DNA of 64,000 bases from Pedobacter gandavensis (GTDB taxonomy: Bacteria; Bacteroidota; Bacteroidia; Sphingobacteriales; Sphingobacteriaceae), in assembly GCF_014172405.1 (NCBI RefSeq), contig NZ_WNXC01000003.1, positions 124,001 to 188,000 on the forward strand. Direction: 5' to 3'. Under the pieces are notes generated by a model. It did no database searches. It had not been told where the DNA came from and was given only the letters and a program-made list of their open reading frames with translations. This document shows, one piece after another, positions 8,238 to 17,475 of this stretch; the first letter of the stretch is position 1, and the number at the start of each line of letters is the position of its first letter. A program made the translations under genes and the position numbers.

Positions 8238-8849
8238 ATGAAGATCATTGCCATTGGCCGCAACTACGCTGCGCATGCCAAAGAATTAAACAACCCTGTA
8301 CCAGGAGTTCCGGTTATATTTCTAAAACCGGATACTGCTGCCTTAAGAGAAAATAAACCTTTTTACATTCCTGAGTTTTCTTCCGACATACATTATGAAC
8401 TGGAAGTGGTATTAAAAATCTGTAGAGAAGGAAAACATATCGCTGAGAAATTTGCAGGTAATTATTTCGAAGAAGTTGGTTTGGGAATCGACTTCACCGC
8501 AAGGGACATTCAGACGCTACACAAAGAGAAAGGCTTGCCATGGGAATTGGCAAAAGCATTTGACCACAGTGCTGCTGTTGGAACTTTTGTACCCAAAGCG
8601 CAGCTAAGCGACCTACACAAGCTTCCTTTTGAACTTCAGATCAATGGAGAGACGCGCCAGAAAGGGAATACCCAGGATATGATCTTTTCATTTGAATACC
8701 TGATCTCTTTTATATCTCAATATTTTACCCTGAAAAAGGGAGACCTGATTTTCACAGGTACGCCGGAAGGTGTAGGACAAGTACATGAAGGCGATAAACT
8801 AGAAGCCTGGATGGATGGCCAGCAATTGTTAAATTTCGAAATAAAATAG
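8238..8849 (+). CDS. Fumarylacetoacetate hydrolase family protein
   Basis: Cytoplasmic enzyme of 203 residues, matching the short YcgM/FAHD1-like branch (acylpyruvate hydrolase or oxaloacetate decarboxylase type). Typical motifs are KIIAIGRNYAAHAKE at the N-terminus, the ELEVVLKI metal-binding glutamate region, GIDFTARDIQ and the final GTPEGVGQV loop. The substrate is not predictable. A TATTTTTG element at 8166-8173 lies between it and the previous gene. The stop codon is 5 bases before the next start, so it probably shares a transcript with the M23 peptidase and peroxiredoxin. Confidence 0.88.
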   Translation: MKIIAIGRNYAAHAKELNNPVPGVPVIFLKPDTAALRENKPFYIPEFSSDIHYELEVVLKICREGKHIAEKFAGNYFEEVGLGIDFTARDIQTLHKEKGLPWELAKAFDHSAAVGTFVPKAQLSDLHKLPFELQINGETRQKGNTQDMIFSFEYLISFISQYFTLKKGDLIFTGTPEGVGQVHEGDKLEAWMDGQQLLNFEIK

Positions 8850-8854
8850 TTTAG

Positions 8855-10576
8855 ATGATTAAAATAAACTTCTTACTGTTGACCTTGGTCTTGTTCAGTT
8901 TTGTAGCCGATGCACAACAGATTTTTAGTAATCAAAAATATCCATTAGTAGATTTCAGGTCCCCACTGGATATTGTTCCACCAGCATTGGCTGGTTCTTT
9001 TGGAGAACTCAGACCCAATCATTTTCACTCCGGCATGGATTTCCGCACCAATCAGCGAGAAGGATACCCGGTATATGCCATCGCCGATGGCTACGTTTCC
9101 CGTTTAAGAGTACAAAACAGTGGTTTCGGACTGGCAGTTTACCTGACCCATCCAAATGGATATACTTCTGTATATGGACACTTGTCGCGTTTTAACCCTA
9201 AAATCGCACAACAAGTGAAAACCCTGCAATATCAAAAGAAATCCTATGAGATTGATGATTTCCCTGCGGCCACACTCATTCCGGTTCGCAAAGGAGATGT
9301 GATTGCCTACACAGGTAATACCGGTAGCTCTGGCGGTCCTCATTTACATTTTGAGATCAGGGATACAAAGACAGAAGCAACGATCAATCCGCAATTATTT
9401 GGCTTTGATATCCCAGACAATATTCCCCCAGTGATCTATTCGATGTATGTATACCGTTTAAATCATAAACCTTTTAATGAATTTACGCCTAAACAATATT
9501 TTCAAGTCATCGGTGCAGCTGGAAATTATAAACTGAACCAGGTAAGCACAATTAATTTAGGTGGAGAAGTTGGATTTGGAATTATCAGTACAGACAAACA
9601 CAATGGAGCTTCGGGCACAAATGGCGTTTACTCCATCGAATTGGAGCTGGATGGCAAAACTGTTTTCACTTCTTCCATGGAGCGATTCAAATTTGAAAAT
9701 AGCAAAGCGATCAATTCCCACATCGACTACCCCACATTTATCAACACCAAAAAAAGCATTCAAAAGAGCTTCGTAGACCCTGGGAATCCATTAGGTATTT
9801 ACAGCAATCTGGTGAATAATGGAAGGATAGATTTTAATGATGGTAAACTCCATGAGTTAAAATACATCATCACTGATGGAAAAGGGAATAAAAGCGTGCT
9901 GCCATTTAAGGTGCAGGCAGATGATAAAGCCGTACTTAAAACACCGGAACAAACACCTGGAATTACTTATGCGTACGACATCCAGAATGAATTTAACAAT
10001 CCGGAGGTCAAAGTTATTTTACCAAAAGGAACCTTGTACAACGATCTGAATTTCCAGTATAAGACTTTCCCAAAACCTGCAGGGAATGCTTTTTCTGCCA
10101 TACATCAAATCCACAATAACCTCACGCCATTACACCTGGGTTTTGATCTTTGGATTAAAGCCGACAGCAGCTTGGACAAATACAAAGAGAAGGCTTTGAT
10201 CGTTAGTAGAAGTGGTGCTGGTCAGGGTGGTGCTTATGACAACGGTTACGTAAAAGCAACACCAAGAAATTTCGGCAGCTTCTATATTGCCATTGACACG
10301 CTCCCTCCTACCCTGACACCTTTAAATATCAGTGATGGAAAAAACATGGCAGGGATCAGTAAGATATCCTTTAAATTGAGAGATAACCTTTCCGGTTTGA
10401 AAAGTTTTAACGGTTATGTGGATGGTAAATGGATTTTGATGGAGTTTGATAGTAAAACCGCGAGCTTATGGCATACTTTTGACGGTAGCATTGCTCCAGG
10501 GAAACATACCCTGGAAGTTATTGTTACTGATATGAAAGGCAATAATAGAAATTATTCAATCACGTTTTATAAATAG
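8855..10576 (+). CDS. Secreted M23 (LytM-type) metallopeptidase
   Basis: Exported protein of 573 residues with a signal peptide ending near VADAQ (residue 21). The peptidase domain is at residues 45-180: His58 and Asp62 (HSGMD) and the HLH pair at 163-165 are the expected zinc ligands and catalytic histidine, so it should be an active endopeptidase acting on peptidoglycan cross-links in the periplasm. The remaining 390 residues are beta-rich and include two Ig-like stretches (about 230-350 and 480-570); they have no recognised function. It sits between the FAH-family gene and the peroxiredoxin with 5- and 4-base gaps. Confidence 0.88.
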   Translation: MIKINFLLLTLVLFSFVADAQQIFSNQKYPLVDFRSPLDIVPPALAGSFGELRPNHFHSGMDFRTNQREGYPVYAIADGYVSRLRVQNSGFGLAVYLTHPNGYTSVYGHLSRFNPKIAQQVKTLQYQKKSYEIDDFPAATLIPVRKGDVIAYTGNTGSSGGPHLHFEIRDTKTEATINPQLFGFDIPDNIPPVIYSMYVYRLNHKPFNEFTPKQYFQVIGAAGNYKLNQVSTINLGGEVGFGIISTDKHNGASGTNGVYSIELELDGKTVFTSSMERFKFENSKAINSHIDYPTFINTKKSIQKSFVDPGNPLGIYSNLVNNGRIDFNDGKLHELKYIITDGKGNKSVLPFKVQADDKAVLKTPEQTPGITYAYDIQNEFNNPEVKVILPKGTLYNDLNFQYKTFPKPAGNAFSAIHQIHNNLTPLHLGFDLWIKADSSLDKYKEKALIVSRSGAGQGGAYDNGYVKATPRNFGSFYIAIDTLPPTLTPLNISDGKNMAGISKISFKLRDNLSGLKSFNGYVDGKWILMEFDSKTASLWHTFDGSIAPGKHTLEVIVTDMKGNNRNYSITFYK

Positions 10577-10580
10577 CATT

Positions 10581-11045
10581 ATGAGTGAATTAACAGCAGG
10601 TCAAACCGCACCTGATTTTACCGCAAATGATCAGGATGGAAATACGGTTTCCTTAAACCAGTTCAAAGGAAAAAAAGTGGTGCTTTATTTTTACCCAAAA
10701 GACAATACTCCAGGCTGTACAACGGAGGCCTGTGATTTTAGGGACAATTACCAGGGCTTAGTGGCTAAAGGGATTGTAGTATTGGGTGTAAGTGTGGATG
10801 ACGAAAAATCTCACCAGAAATTTGCCAGCAAATACGACTTACCTTTTACACTGATTGCTGATCCAGATAAAAAGATCGTAGAAGCTTATGGTGTTTGGGG
10901 AGAGAAGAATATGTATGGTAAAAAATATATGGGTACCAATAGAAAAACATTTCTGATTGATGAACATGGCGTAATTACACATATTATTGCCAAAGTAGAT
11001 ACGAAGAATGCTACTGCCCAGGTATTGGAATTGCTAAATGCCTAA
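10581..11045 (+). CDS. bcp: Thioredoxin-dependent peroxiredoxin (Bcp/PrxQ)
   Basis: Antioxidant enzyme of 154 residues that reduces hydroperoxides with thioredoxin as electron donor. The peroxidatic cysteine is Cys46 in TPGCTTEAC, and the resolving cysteine is Cys51, the atypical two-cysteine arrangement of Bcp. The length is typical. It is the last gene of a three-gene unit starting at 8238, and the terminator at 11059-11109 follows. A thioredoxin gene is also present in this window (20125-20442). Confidence 0.95.
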   Translation: MSELTAGQTAPDFTANDQDGNTVSLNQFKGKKVVLYFYPKDNTPGCTTEACDFRDNYQGLVAKGIVVLGVSVDDEKSHQKFASKYDLPFTLIADPDKKIVEAYGVWGEKNMYGKKYMGTNRKTFLIDEHGVITHIIAKVDTKNATAQVLELLNA

Positions 11046-11058
11046 TCACAGATAAATG

Positions 11059-11109
11059 AAAAGCCAGATTTAGGACTTGTTGACTGTAACCGTACTAGAT
11101 CTGGCTTTT
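11059..11109. terminator. Bidirectional terminator between bcp and the histidine kinase
   Basis: An 11-bp perfect stem, aaaagccagat (11059-11069) with atctggctttt (11099-11109), with T-rich sequence on both sides. The right arm lies inside the last codons of the minus-strand histidine kinase gene, which ends at 11070. Confidence 0.65.
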
Positions 11110-12593
11110 TCTATGATCATTTCTATCTTTTGATACAACTCCGAAGCGTTAAACGGTTTAGAGATGTAGTCATTCATTCCAATTTTGAGACATTTTTCCA
11201 ATTCTCCCTCAATGGTATGGGCAGTCATTGCAACAATTGGGATTTCTCCCTTGTCGCCCTCCATCTTTCTAATGATCCGCGTCGTTTCATAACCGTCCAA
11301 CTCTGGCATTTGTAAGTCCATCAAAATGACATCAAATGATTGTTTTCCATATTCTTCCAAAGCGATTCTACCGTTGCTAGCTACTGTGATCTCATAGCCC
11401 TGGTTTTCCAGCACTTTAATCACCAATAACTGATTGATCGGGTTGTCTTCTACAATCAATACTTTAATCCCTTTACCGTTCTGTACTATGGGTTGTTGGA
11501 ATCTGTTACTGGTTTTCATGGTTTGTTTTTTCACCTCATCTGATACTTTTCCGAAATCTATGGTAAAATAAAAATCAGAGCCTTTCCCTAAAACACTCTC
11601 CAAAGCCACTTCTCCTCCCTGTAATTCTACAAGTCGCTTTACAATACTTAATCCTAATCCTGTTCCAGCGTATCTTCTAGAGGTATCACTCGTCACCTGC
11701 TCAAAGAAATCAAATACACTTTGTTGCTTGTTTACTGGAATTCCAATACCTGTATCATGTACCTTAAATGCGATAGTGATGCGATCTGCTTGCTCCTTCA
11801 TTACTTTTAAGGAGATTTTCACTTCCCCTTTCTCCGTAAATTTAATCGCATTAGAAGTCAGGTTTAACAAAATCTGACCTAAGCGAACGGCATCACCACT
11901 CAATACTTCAGGCAACGTATCCGGGATCTCATAACTAAAATTCAGGTCTTTGCATTTTGCACCCTGCTCCATCATTCTATAAATGGAATGTACGCTATCT
12001 TTTAAGGTAAAAGGAAGCTGCTGAAAATTGATATCTCCAGCTTCCAGGCGGGAAAAATCCAGAATATCGTTGAGGATGGCCATCAACTGATCTGCAGATT
12101 TAATGATCATTTGTAGGGATTCATGGTGATCTTCATCGATCAGAGATTCCTCCAGCAACCGTGCAAAACCCATAATTCCATTCATCGGAGTTCGGATTTC
12201 GTGACTGATATTGACCAGAAAAATTTGCTTTGCCTTTTCGGAAGATCCCCGGATTTCTTGTTCTTTAATCAGGTCCTGTGCTAAGCGGCTTAACTCTTTA
12301 TTTTTAAGTTCCAGCATTTGCTGAAGCCCCTCAACAGTTGTGGCCTGAAAACCCGATTTAGGGATTTTATTAGGCTTTAAGGCCTGCTTAACCTGTCTGA
12401 TAAGGATATAGCCTAAAATTAGCATGATTATTCCTGAAACCATGGAGACCCAGGTACGGAGTTGTTGGTTTTCTGCAGCAAGGAGCACCCAAAAGCTGAT
12501 CGCCATGCATAGCAAAATCAGGGACACTAAAAGATACAATGTCCCCAAAACAGGAACAATATTCACCCTCTTTTTAAAGGTAGAAATATCCAT
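11070..12593 (-). CDS. Hybrid histidine kinase with receiver domain
   Basis: Membrane sensor kinase of 507 residues. Two transmembrane helices (about 14-38 and 48-66) are joined by a very short loop, so there is no sizeable extracellular sensor. A coiled linker follows (about 90-125), then HisKA with phospho-accepting His131 in NISHEIRTPMNG, HATPase_c (about 235-350, with DTGIGIP and GTGLGLSIV), and a C-terminal receiver (about 385-500, with VLIVEDNPINQ and the phospho-acceptor Asp in ILMDLQMPELDG). The architecture lacks an output domain, so it must pass phosphate to an Hpt or another protein, or sense through the membrane. TATTTTTG on the minus strand at 12635-12642 is a candidate -7 element. 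Confidence 0.92.
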   Translation of the reverse strand: MDISTFKKRVNIVPVLGTLYLLVSLILLCMAISFWVLLAAENQQLRTWVSMVSGIIMLILGYILIRQVKQALKPNKIPKSGFQATTVEGLQQMLELKNKELSRLAQDLIKEQEIRGSSEKAKQIFLVNISHEIRTPMNGIMGFARLLEESLIDEDHHESLQMIIKSADQLMAILNDILDFSRLEAGDINFQQLPFTLKDSVHSIYRMMEQGAKCKDLNFSYEIPDTLPEVLSGDAVRLGQILLNLTSNAIKFTEKGEVKISLKVMKEQADRITIAFKVHDTGIGIPVNKQQSVFDFFEQVTSDTSRRYAGTGLGLSIVKRLVELQGGEVALESVLGKGSDFYFTIDFGKVSDEVKKQTMKTSNRFQQPIVQNGKGIKVLIVEDNPINQLLVIKVLENQGYEITVASNGRIALEEYGKQSFDVILMDLQMPELDGYETTRIIRKMEGDKGEIPIVAMTAHTIEGELEKCLKIGMNDYISKPFNASELYQKIEMIIEKARSSTVTVNKS

Positions 12594-12653
12594 ACAAAAA
12601 GATTAAAGTTATGCCCCCCGACAAACTACAAGAACAAAAATACTAATTTACCT

Positions 12654-12699
12654 AGTATTAACTTGTTCACAACAAGCATTCATTTTGTTCAGTATTAAC
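12654..12699. repeat. Direct repeat and palindrome upstream of the histidine kinase
   Basis: agtattaac occurs at 12654-12662 and again at 12691-12699, and between them lies the palindrome cttgtt-cac-aacaag (12662-12676). The position, 60-105 bases upstream of the kinase start, would suit an operator. AT-rich context makes chance similarity possible. Confidence 0.3.
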
Positions 12700-12777
12700 A
12701 AGATACTTACCGTATTAGGAAAATTAGCGCAATAAAGAACAATCAGACTTCGTTTCAGGAAATTTAGCTTTTAAACA

Positions 12778-12811
12778 AAAAAAGGGAAAAACTTGCGCTT
12801 CTCCCTTTTTT
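12778..12811 (-). terminator. Terminator of the sugar transporter gene
   Basis: aaaaaaggga (12778-12787) pairs with tccctttttt (12802-12811) around a 14-base loop. On the minus strand the G/C core is followed by a long T-run. It lies 31 bases after the transporter stop codon. Confidence 0.7.
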
Positions 12812-12841
12812 AAATGCTGTTTTAACAGCTATAAATTTACA

Positions 12842-14125
12842 TTATCCTTTAGAACGGACTTTATGACCCAACACGGCGAAATACCAGATGTATAAGTAAC
12901 AAGGTAGCACGCTAACAAAGAATGCCAATTGGAAATCCATGTGTAGATAATCTTTTAAATAACCATAAATCAATGGCCAAACTGCACCACCGGCGATACC
13001 CATCACCATAATGGCTGATCCGGTTTTAGTGAATTTACCAAGCCCTTTGATCCCTAATGGGAAGATTGCAGGCCACATTAATGAATTCGCCAGTCCTAGT
13101 AAGCCTACGAAAATAACGGAAGTGTAACCATGCGTTAAATAAGCACCGCATACGAAAGCTACGCCTAAAATTGCGCAGATTTTTAAGGCAAACTGCTGAG
13201 TAATATATTTTGGGATCACAATAATACCAACCACATAACCTACCAACATACTCGCTAAAGTAAGGGTGGTAAAGTATTTGGCAATATCAGCGCTGATGCC
13301 TAATGCTTTTCCATATACACCGATGATATCACCTGCCATTACTTCTGCAGCTACATAAACAAAGATACAGAATGCACCAAGGAACAAGTGAGGGAATTGG
13401 AAGATAGAGGTTTTAGTTACTTTTACTCCACCATCAATTACTTCATCCTCTTTATCTACATCAACTTCCGGCAGGTTAGTAAATTTAATAAATATGGCAA
13501 ATAGTGTAAAAACAATCGCCAATACGATATAAGGTGTATGAACACGTCCCAATACTTCTTCTAATAAAACTTCACGCTCTGCAAATGTAGTCGCTGCATC
13601 GGCGATTTTGGTTTCGATGGCACTTGCATTTTTAAGGAAAATAGAGCCCATGATGATGGGTACAATCACTCCTGCAAATTTATTACACAGTCCCATGATA
13701 CTCATGCGTTTTGCTGCACTTTCTATTGGGCCAATGATACTGATGTATGGGTTAGAAGCGGTTTGCAATAGAGAAAGGGCTGCTCCCTGGATAAAAATAC
13801 CTGTTAAGAACAATCCAAAGCTTCTCGTGTCCGCTGCAGGGATAAAGATTAAAGATCCAAATGCTAAGATCAGTAAGCCGATAATAATTCCGTTTTTAAA
13901 ACCCAATTTTTTTAAAATCCATGAGGAAGGAAGGGCCAGGAAGAAATAGGCGATATAAGATGCGAAGGTCACCAAAAAGGCTTCAAAGTCTGTTTTAAGT
14001 CCGCAAGCTATTTTTAGAAAGGGAATTAAGGTACTATTGGCCCAGGTTACAAAGCCAAAAATGAAGAATAAAGCCCCAATGGTTACTATGGGAGAAATTA
14101 CTGATTTTTGTGTTTGGTTTGTCAT
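12842..14125 (-). CDS. Sugar:proton MFS transporter, FucP/GlcP family
   Basis: Major facilitator of 427 residues with about twelve hydrophobic segments. The opening GALFFIFGFVTWANSTLIPFL region and the repeated SNPYISIIGPIESAAKRMS segment (about 123-141) are characteristic of the fucose/glucose/galactose permease branch. A central loop holds charged residues (DVDKEDEVIDGG, about 215-230), as expected between helices 6 and 7. The substrate among L-fucose, glucose or galactose cannot be assigned. The gene is transcribed away from transketolase; the 253-base gap between them holds the two promoters. Confidence 0.9.
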   Translation of the reverse strand: MTNQTQKSVISPIVTIGALFFIFGFVTWANSTLIPFLKIACGLKTDFEAFLVTFASYIAYFFLALPSSWILKKLGFKNGIIIGLLILAFGSLIFIPAADTRSFGLFLTGIFIQGAALSLLQTASNPYISIIGPIESAAKRMSIMGLCNKFAGVIVPIIMGSIFLKNASAIETKIADAATTFAEREVLLEEVLGRVHTPYIVLAIVFTLFAIFIKFTNLPEVDVDKEDEVIDGGVKVTKTSIFQFPHLFLGAFCIFVYVAAEVMAGDIIGVYGKALGISADIAKYFTTLTLASMLVGYVVGIIVIPKYITQQFALKICAILGVAFVCGAYLTHGYTSVIFVGLLGLANSLMWPAIFPLGIKGLGKFTKTGSAIMVMGIAGGAVWPLIYGYLKDYLHMDFQLAFFVSVLPCYLYIWYFAVLGHKVRSKG

Positions 14126-14378
14126 GATTTAATTTGCGTATTTTTTGTTATCAACTTTTTGAAGTTTGGTTAGTATTTTTATCAAAATCGAACATAAAAG
14201 TTCCTAAAAATATAGAATTCTACGGGATTTCAAGCTTATATTACTAATTCGATAGAAAAAATAAAACAAAAAGCAGCCAATAGTTGTATTTCATGCCTTT
14301 CTACTGAACTTTAGCTTAAGATGTTACGTCCAAAGTATTTTTAATTACATTTGTCATATTAATCAACAACCCCAATTA

Positions 14379-15224
14379 ATGAAACATACAATCAATGAAT
14401 TAGAAGATATCGCCTCTCAAGTAAGAAGAGATATTGTTAGAATGGTGCACGGTTGCCAGTCAGGCCACCCCGGAGGATCATTAGGATGTGCAGACTTTAT
14501 GACTGCATTGTATTTTGATGTCATGAACCACACTACTGATTTTAAAATGGATGGAATAGGAGAAGATTTATTCTTCCTTTCTAACGGACATATTTCACCA
14601 GTTTTCTATAGTGCCCTTGCAAGATCAGGATACTTCGAAGTGAGCGAATTGGCTACTTTCAGAAAATTAAATTCAAGATTACAAGGACATCCAACTACGC
14701 ATGAGCACCTTCCAGGTATCAGAATTGCTTCAGGATCTCTGGGTCAAGGCATGTCTGTAGCAATTGGGGCTGCACAAGCGAAGAAATTAAATAAAGATCA
14801 CTCTTTAGTATATGTTTTACTTGGAGATGGAGAATTACAAGAAGGCCAAAATTGGGAAGCCATCATGTATGCACCACATAATAAGGTAGACAATTTAATT
14901 GCTTCCATTGATTACAATGGACAACAAATTGATGGTCCTACAGAAAAAGTACTTTCCTTAGAAAGCTTACAGGCTAAATTCGAGGCTTTCGGATGGCATG
15001 TCATCACTTCTAATGGTAATGATATGGCTGATATTGTTAAAGCTTTACATTACGCTAAAACCTTAACAGGTAAAGGTAAGCCGATCTTAAACTTAATGAG
15101 TACCATCATGGGTAATGGTGTAGATTTCATGATGGGATCACACAAATGGCATGGTATTGCTCCAAATGATGAGCAACTTGCCGCAGCCTTAGCACAATTA
15201 CCTTCTACCCTAAAAGACTATTAA
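14379..15224 (+). CDS. Transketolase, N-terminal (thiamine diphosphate) subunit
   Basis: First half of transketolase, 281 residues. It holds the thiamine diphosphate-binding segment GDGELQEGQNWEA (about 148-160), the conserved GHPGGSLGCADFMTALYFDVM opening (read as GHPGGSLG near residue 30) and the GSLGQGMSVAIGAA segment. The enzyme moves two-carbon units in the non-oxidative pentose phosphate pathway. The second half is a separate gene 2 bases downstream, so the two products must assemble. Two-piece transketolase is common in several bacterial phyla and archaea. Confidence 0.92.
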   Translation: MKHTINELEDIASQVRRDIVRMVHGCQSGHPGGSLGCADFMTALYFDVMNHTTDFKMDGIGEDLFFLSNGHISPVFYSALARSGYFEVSELATFRKLNSRLQGHPTTHEHLPGIRIASGSLGQGMSVAIGAAQAKKLNKDHSLVYVLLGDGELQEGQNWEAIMYAPHNKVDNLIASIDYNGQQIDGPTEKVLSLESLQAKFEAFGWHVITSNGNDMADIVKALHYAKTLTGKGKPILNLMSTIMGNGVDFMMGSHKWHGIAPNDEQLAAALAQLPSTLKDY

Positions 15225-15226
15225 GC

Positions 15227-16186
15227 ATGAAAAAGTATACATATACTGAAAAGAAAGATACCCGTTCTGGTTTTGGAGCAGGATTACTTGAAGCAGGACA
15301 GAAAAACCCGGAAGTGGTTGCACTTTGCGCGGATTTAGTAGGTTCTTTGAAAATGGATGCCTTTATTAAGGAATTTCCAGAGCGCTTTTTCCAGATTGGT
15401 ATTGCCGAAGCAAATATGATCGGTATTGCTGCTGGTTTAACCATTGGTGGAAAAGTACCTTTCACAGGAACTTTCGCTAACTTCTCTACAGGAAGGGTTT
15501 ATGACCAGATCAGACAGTCTGTTGCTTATTCGAATAAAAACGTAAAAATCTGTGCTTCACATGCTGGTTTAACACTAGGTGAAGATGGTGCAACACACCA
15601 GATTTTAGAAGATATCGGTTTGATGAAAATGCTTCCAGGCATGACTGTCATCAATACCTGTGATTATAACCAAACTAAAGCAGCAACCATTGCCATCGCA
15701 GAATATGAAGGCCCTGTTTACCTACGTTTCGGCAGACCAGTAATTCCTGTATTTACCGATCCTGATCAGAAATTTGAAATTGGTAAAGCCTGGATGGTGA
15801 ACGAAGGTACTGATGTTACTATCGTAGCTACCGGACACATGGTTTGGAAAGCAATTGAAGCTGGTGAGCAACTGGCAGAAATGGGAATTGATGCAGAAAT
15901 CATCAATATTCATACCATTAAACCTTTAGATGAAGCGGCGATTTTAAAATCGTTGAAGAAAACAGGTTGTGTGGTAACTTGTGAAGAACACAATAAATTT
16001 GGTGGTCTTGGAGAAAGTGTAGCGAGATTATTGTCTACAGAACTTCCTTCACCTCAAGAATTTGTTGCTGTAAATGATAGCTTCGGTGAAAGCGGTACTC
16101 CTGATCAATTGATGACAAAGTACGGTTTGGATACGATTAATATCGTTGAAGCTGTTCAAAAAGTAATGAAAAGAGCCAATAAATAA
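15227..16186 (+). CDS. Transketolase, C-terminal subunit
   Basis: Second half of transketolase, 319 residues, with the pyrimidine-binding domain (GIAEANMIGIAAGL, about 63-76, containing the catalytic glutamate that activates thiamine diphosphate) and the C-terminal domain (from about 195, VTIVATGHMVWKAIEAGEQL). The ATG follows the N-terminal subunit stop codon (15222-15224) by 2 bases, so the two are very likely translationally coupled. No frameshift is involved: each half has its own start and a normal terminus. Confidence 0.92.
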   Translation: MKKYTYTEKKDTRSGFGAGLLEAGQKNPEVVALCADLVGSLKMDAFIKEFPERFFQIGIAEANMIGIAAGLTIGGKVPFTGTFANFSTGRVYDQIRQSVAYSNKNVKICASHAGLTLGEDGATHQILEDIGLMKMLPGMTVINTCDYNQTKAATIAIAEYEGPVYLRFGRPVIPVFTDPDQKFEIGKAWMVNEGTDVTIVATGHMVWKAIEAGEQLAEMGIDAEIINIHTIKPLDEAAILKSLKKTGCVVTCEEHNKFGGLGESVARLLSTELPSPQEFVAVNDSFGESGTPDQLMTKYGLDTINIVEAVQKVMKRANK

Positions 16187-16239
16187 GCCTTAAAGGCGTT
16201 TAGTATATCTGTCCAACGCTAACAGATTAAATATTATAA

Positions 16240-16800
16240 ATGAAGCAGGTTGAAGATTCAGAAATTTTAGAGAAATTCTCCAACAAGGAGACTCGCAATG
16301 AAGCCTTTAACCTGCTTCTTCAAAAATACCAGCAAAAGATCTATTGGCACATCCGCCGATTGGTGATTGACCATGATGATACAGACGACCTGGTTCAGGA
16401 AGTTTTCGTGAAAGTCTGGAAAAACCTGGAGAAGTTCCGCAGCGATTCTAAGCTGTATACCTGGATCTATCGCATCGCCACTAATGAATCTATTACTTTT
16501 CTGAATAAAAAGAAACAACGCAACAATACGCCATTGGATGATGTTTCTGAAGAGCTTGCCGAAAGTCTGGTTGCTTCTTCTTATTTCAATGGGGATAAAA
16601 TTCAGATGAAATTACAACAGGCATTGCTCACTTTACCTGAAAAACAACGTCTGATTTTTAACATGAAGTATTTCGATGACCTTAAATACGAGGAGATTTC
16701 GGAAATCACAGGTACCAGTGTAGGAGCCTTAAAAGCCTCTTTTCATATCGCTGTGAAGAAAGTTGAAACTTTTATGCTAAATGAAGACATTACCTTTTAA
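16240..16800 (+). CDS. ECF-type RNA polymerase sigma factor
   Basis: Sigma-70 family protein of 186 residues with only regions 2 and 4. Region 2 carries DLVQEVFVKVWKNLEKF (about 50-66, core-binding and -10 recognition); region 4 (about 130-180) has LPEKQRLIFNMKYFDDLKY and the helix-turn-helix SEITGTSVGALKASFHIA. It opens a three-gene unit with a membrane-anchored protein and a periplasmic protein, the arrangement expected for sigma factor, anti-sigma and sensor. Confidence 0.93.
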   Translation: MKQVEDSEILEKFSNKETRNEAFNLLLQKYQQKIYWHIRRLVIDHDDTDDLVQEVFVKVWKNLEKFRSDSKLYTWIYRIATNESITFLNKKKQRNNTPLDDVSEELAESLVASSYFNGDKIQMKLQQALLTLPEKQRLIFNMKYFDDLKYEEISEITGTSVGALKASFHIAVKKVETFMLNEDITF

Positions 16801-16833
16801 ACCTTTTGCCCTGAAATCTATCAATATATAGCA

Positions 16834-17430
16834 ATGAAAAATGATTTAGAAAATAGCGAATGGATGAACGAGGCCCCCCACCTGGCCGGGCTAAGCGTGA
16901 AACATCCTTTTTCTATTCCAGAAGGTTATTTTGAAGGGTTACCATCCGATATTCATGAAGCCATATTTTTAGATGGCCTGAAAACGGACAGCCCAACATC
17001 AGGATTTAAAACCCCTGAAGGTTACTTCGATTCACTTTCTACCAAGATACAGGCAGAAGTAGTTGGCTATACTGTACCTCAGGATTATTTCCAGCAATTA
17101 CAACAAAAGATTGCAGCAAAGACTACAAATGAAAAGGTCGCAAAAACCATTCGTTTATGGCATTCCAAGGCGCTAAAGTATGCTTCCGCAGCCTGTTTCG
17201 TCCTGATCAGTGGATTGGGCGTGTATTTTTATCAAAATAACAATCATCCACCCATGCTTTCTGCCGATGCAGCAACCGAACAAATGCTTTTTGATATTGA
17301 CGAAAATACCATTATAGATCACATTCAAGCAAATAGTCTGAGCCAGGAACATCCTTCTGTACCAGAGGCGGATTTAGAAAACTATATCCTCAGCAACTAT
17401 AGCCAAAATGATATTGCCTCGGATTTATAA
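16834..17430 (+). CDS. Single-pass membrane protein with three PEGYF repeats, probable anti-sigma factor
   Basis: I do not recognise a named domain. The 198-residue protein has a cytoplasmic N-terminal part of about 112 residues, one transmembrane helix (about 115-133) and a short acidic outer part. The N-terminal part contains three copies of a 16-residue motif, (F/Y)xxPxxYFxxLxxxI: residues 25-40 (PFSIPEGYFEGLPSDI), 57-72 (GFKTPEGYFDSLSTKI) and 78-93 (GYTVPQDYFQQLQQKI). It starts 33 bases after the sigma factor gene. Position and topology suggest it holds the sigma factor at the membrane; the repeats would be the binding elements. This is inference, not homology to a known anti-sigma domain. 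Confidence 0.75.
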   Translation: MKNDLENSEWMNEAPHLAGLSVKHPFSIPEGYFEGLPSDIHEAIFLDGLKTDSPTSGFKTPEGYFDSLSTKIQAEVVGYTVPQDYFQQLQQKIAAKTTNEKVAKTIRLWHSKALKYASAACFVLISGLGVYFYQNNNHPPMLSADAATEQMLFDIDENTIIDHIQANSLSQEHPSVPEADLENYILSNYSQNDIASDL

Positions 17431-17475
17431 TTCATGAATTGTTGATTGCTGCTTAAAAAATAAAAAACTACCCCG

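Noticed and set aside
14379..16186. Transketolase interpreted as a frameshifted gene
   Set aside because: Both halves have normal starts and ends, the two are 2 bases apart, and two-subunit transketolase is known in other bacteria and archaea.
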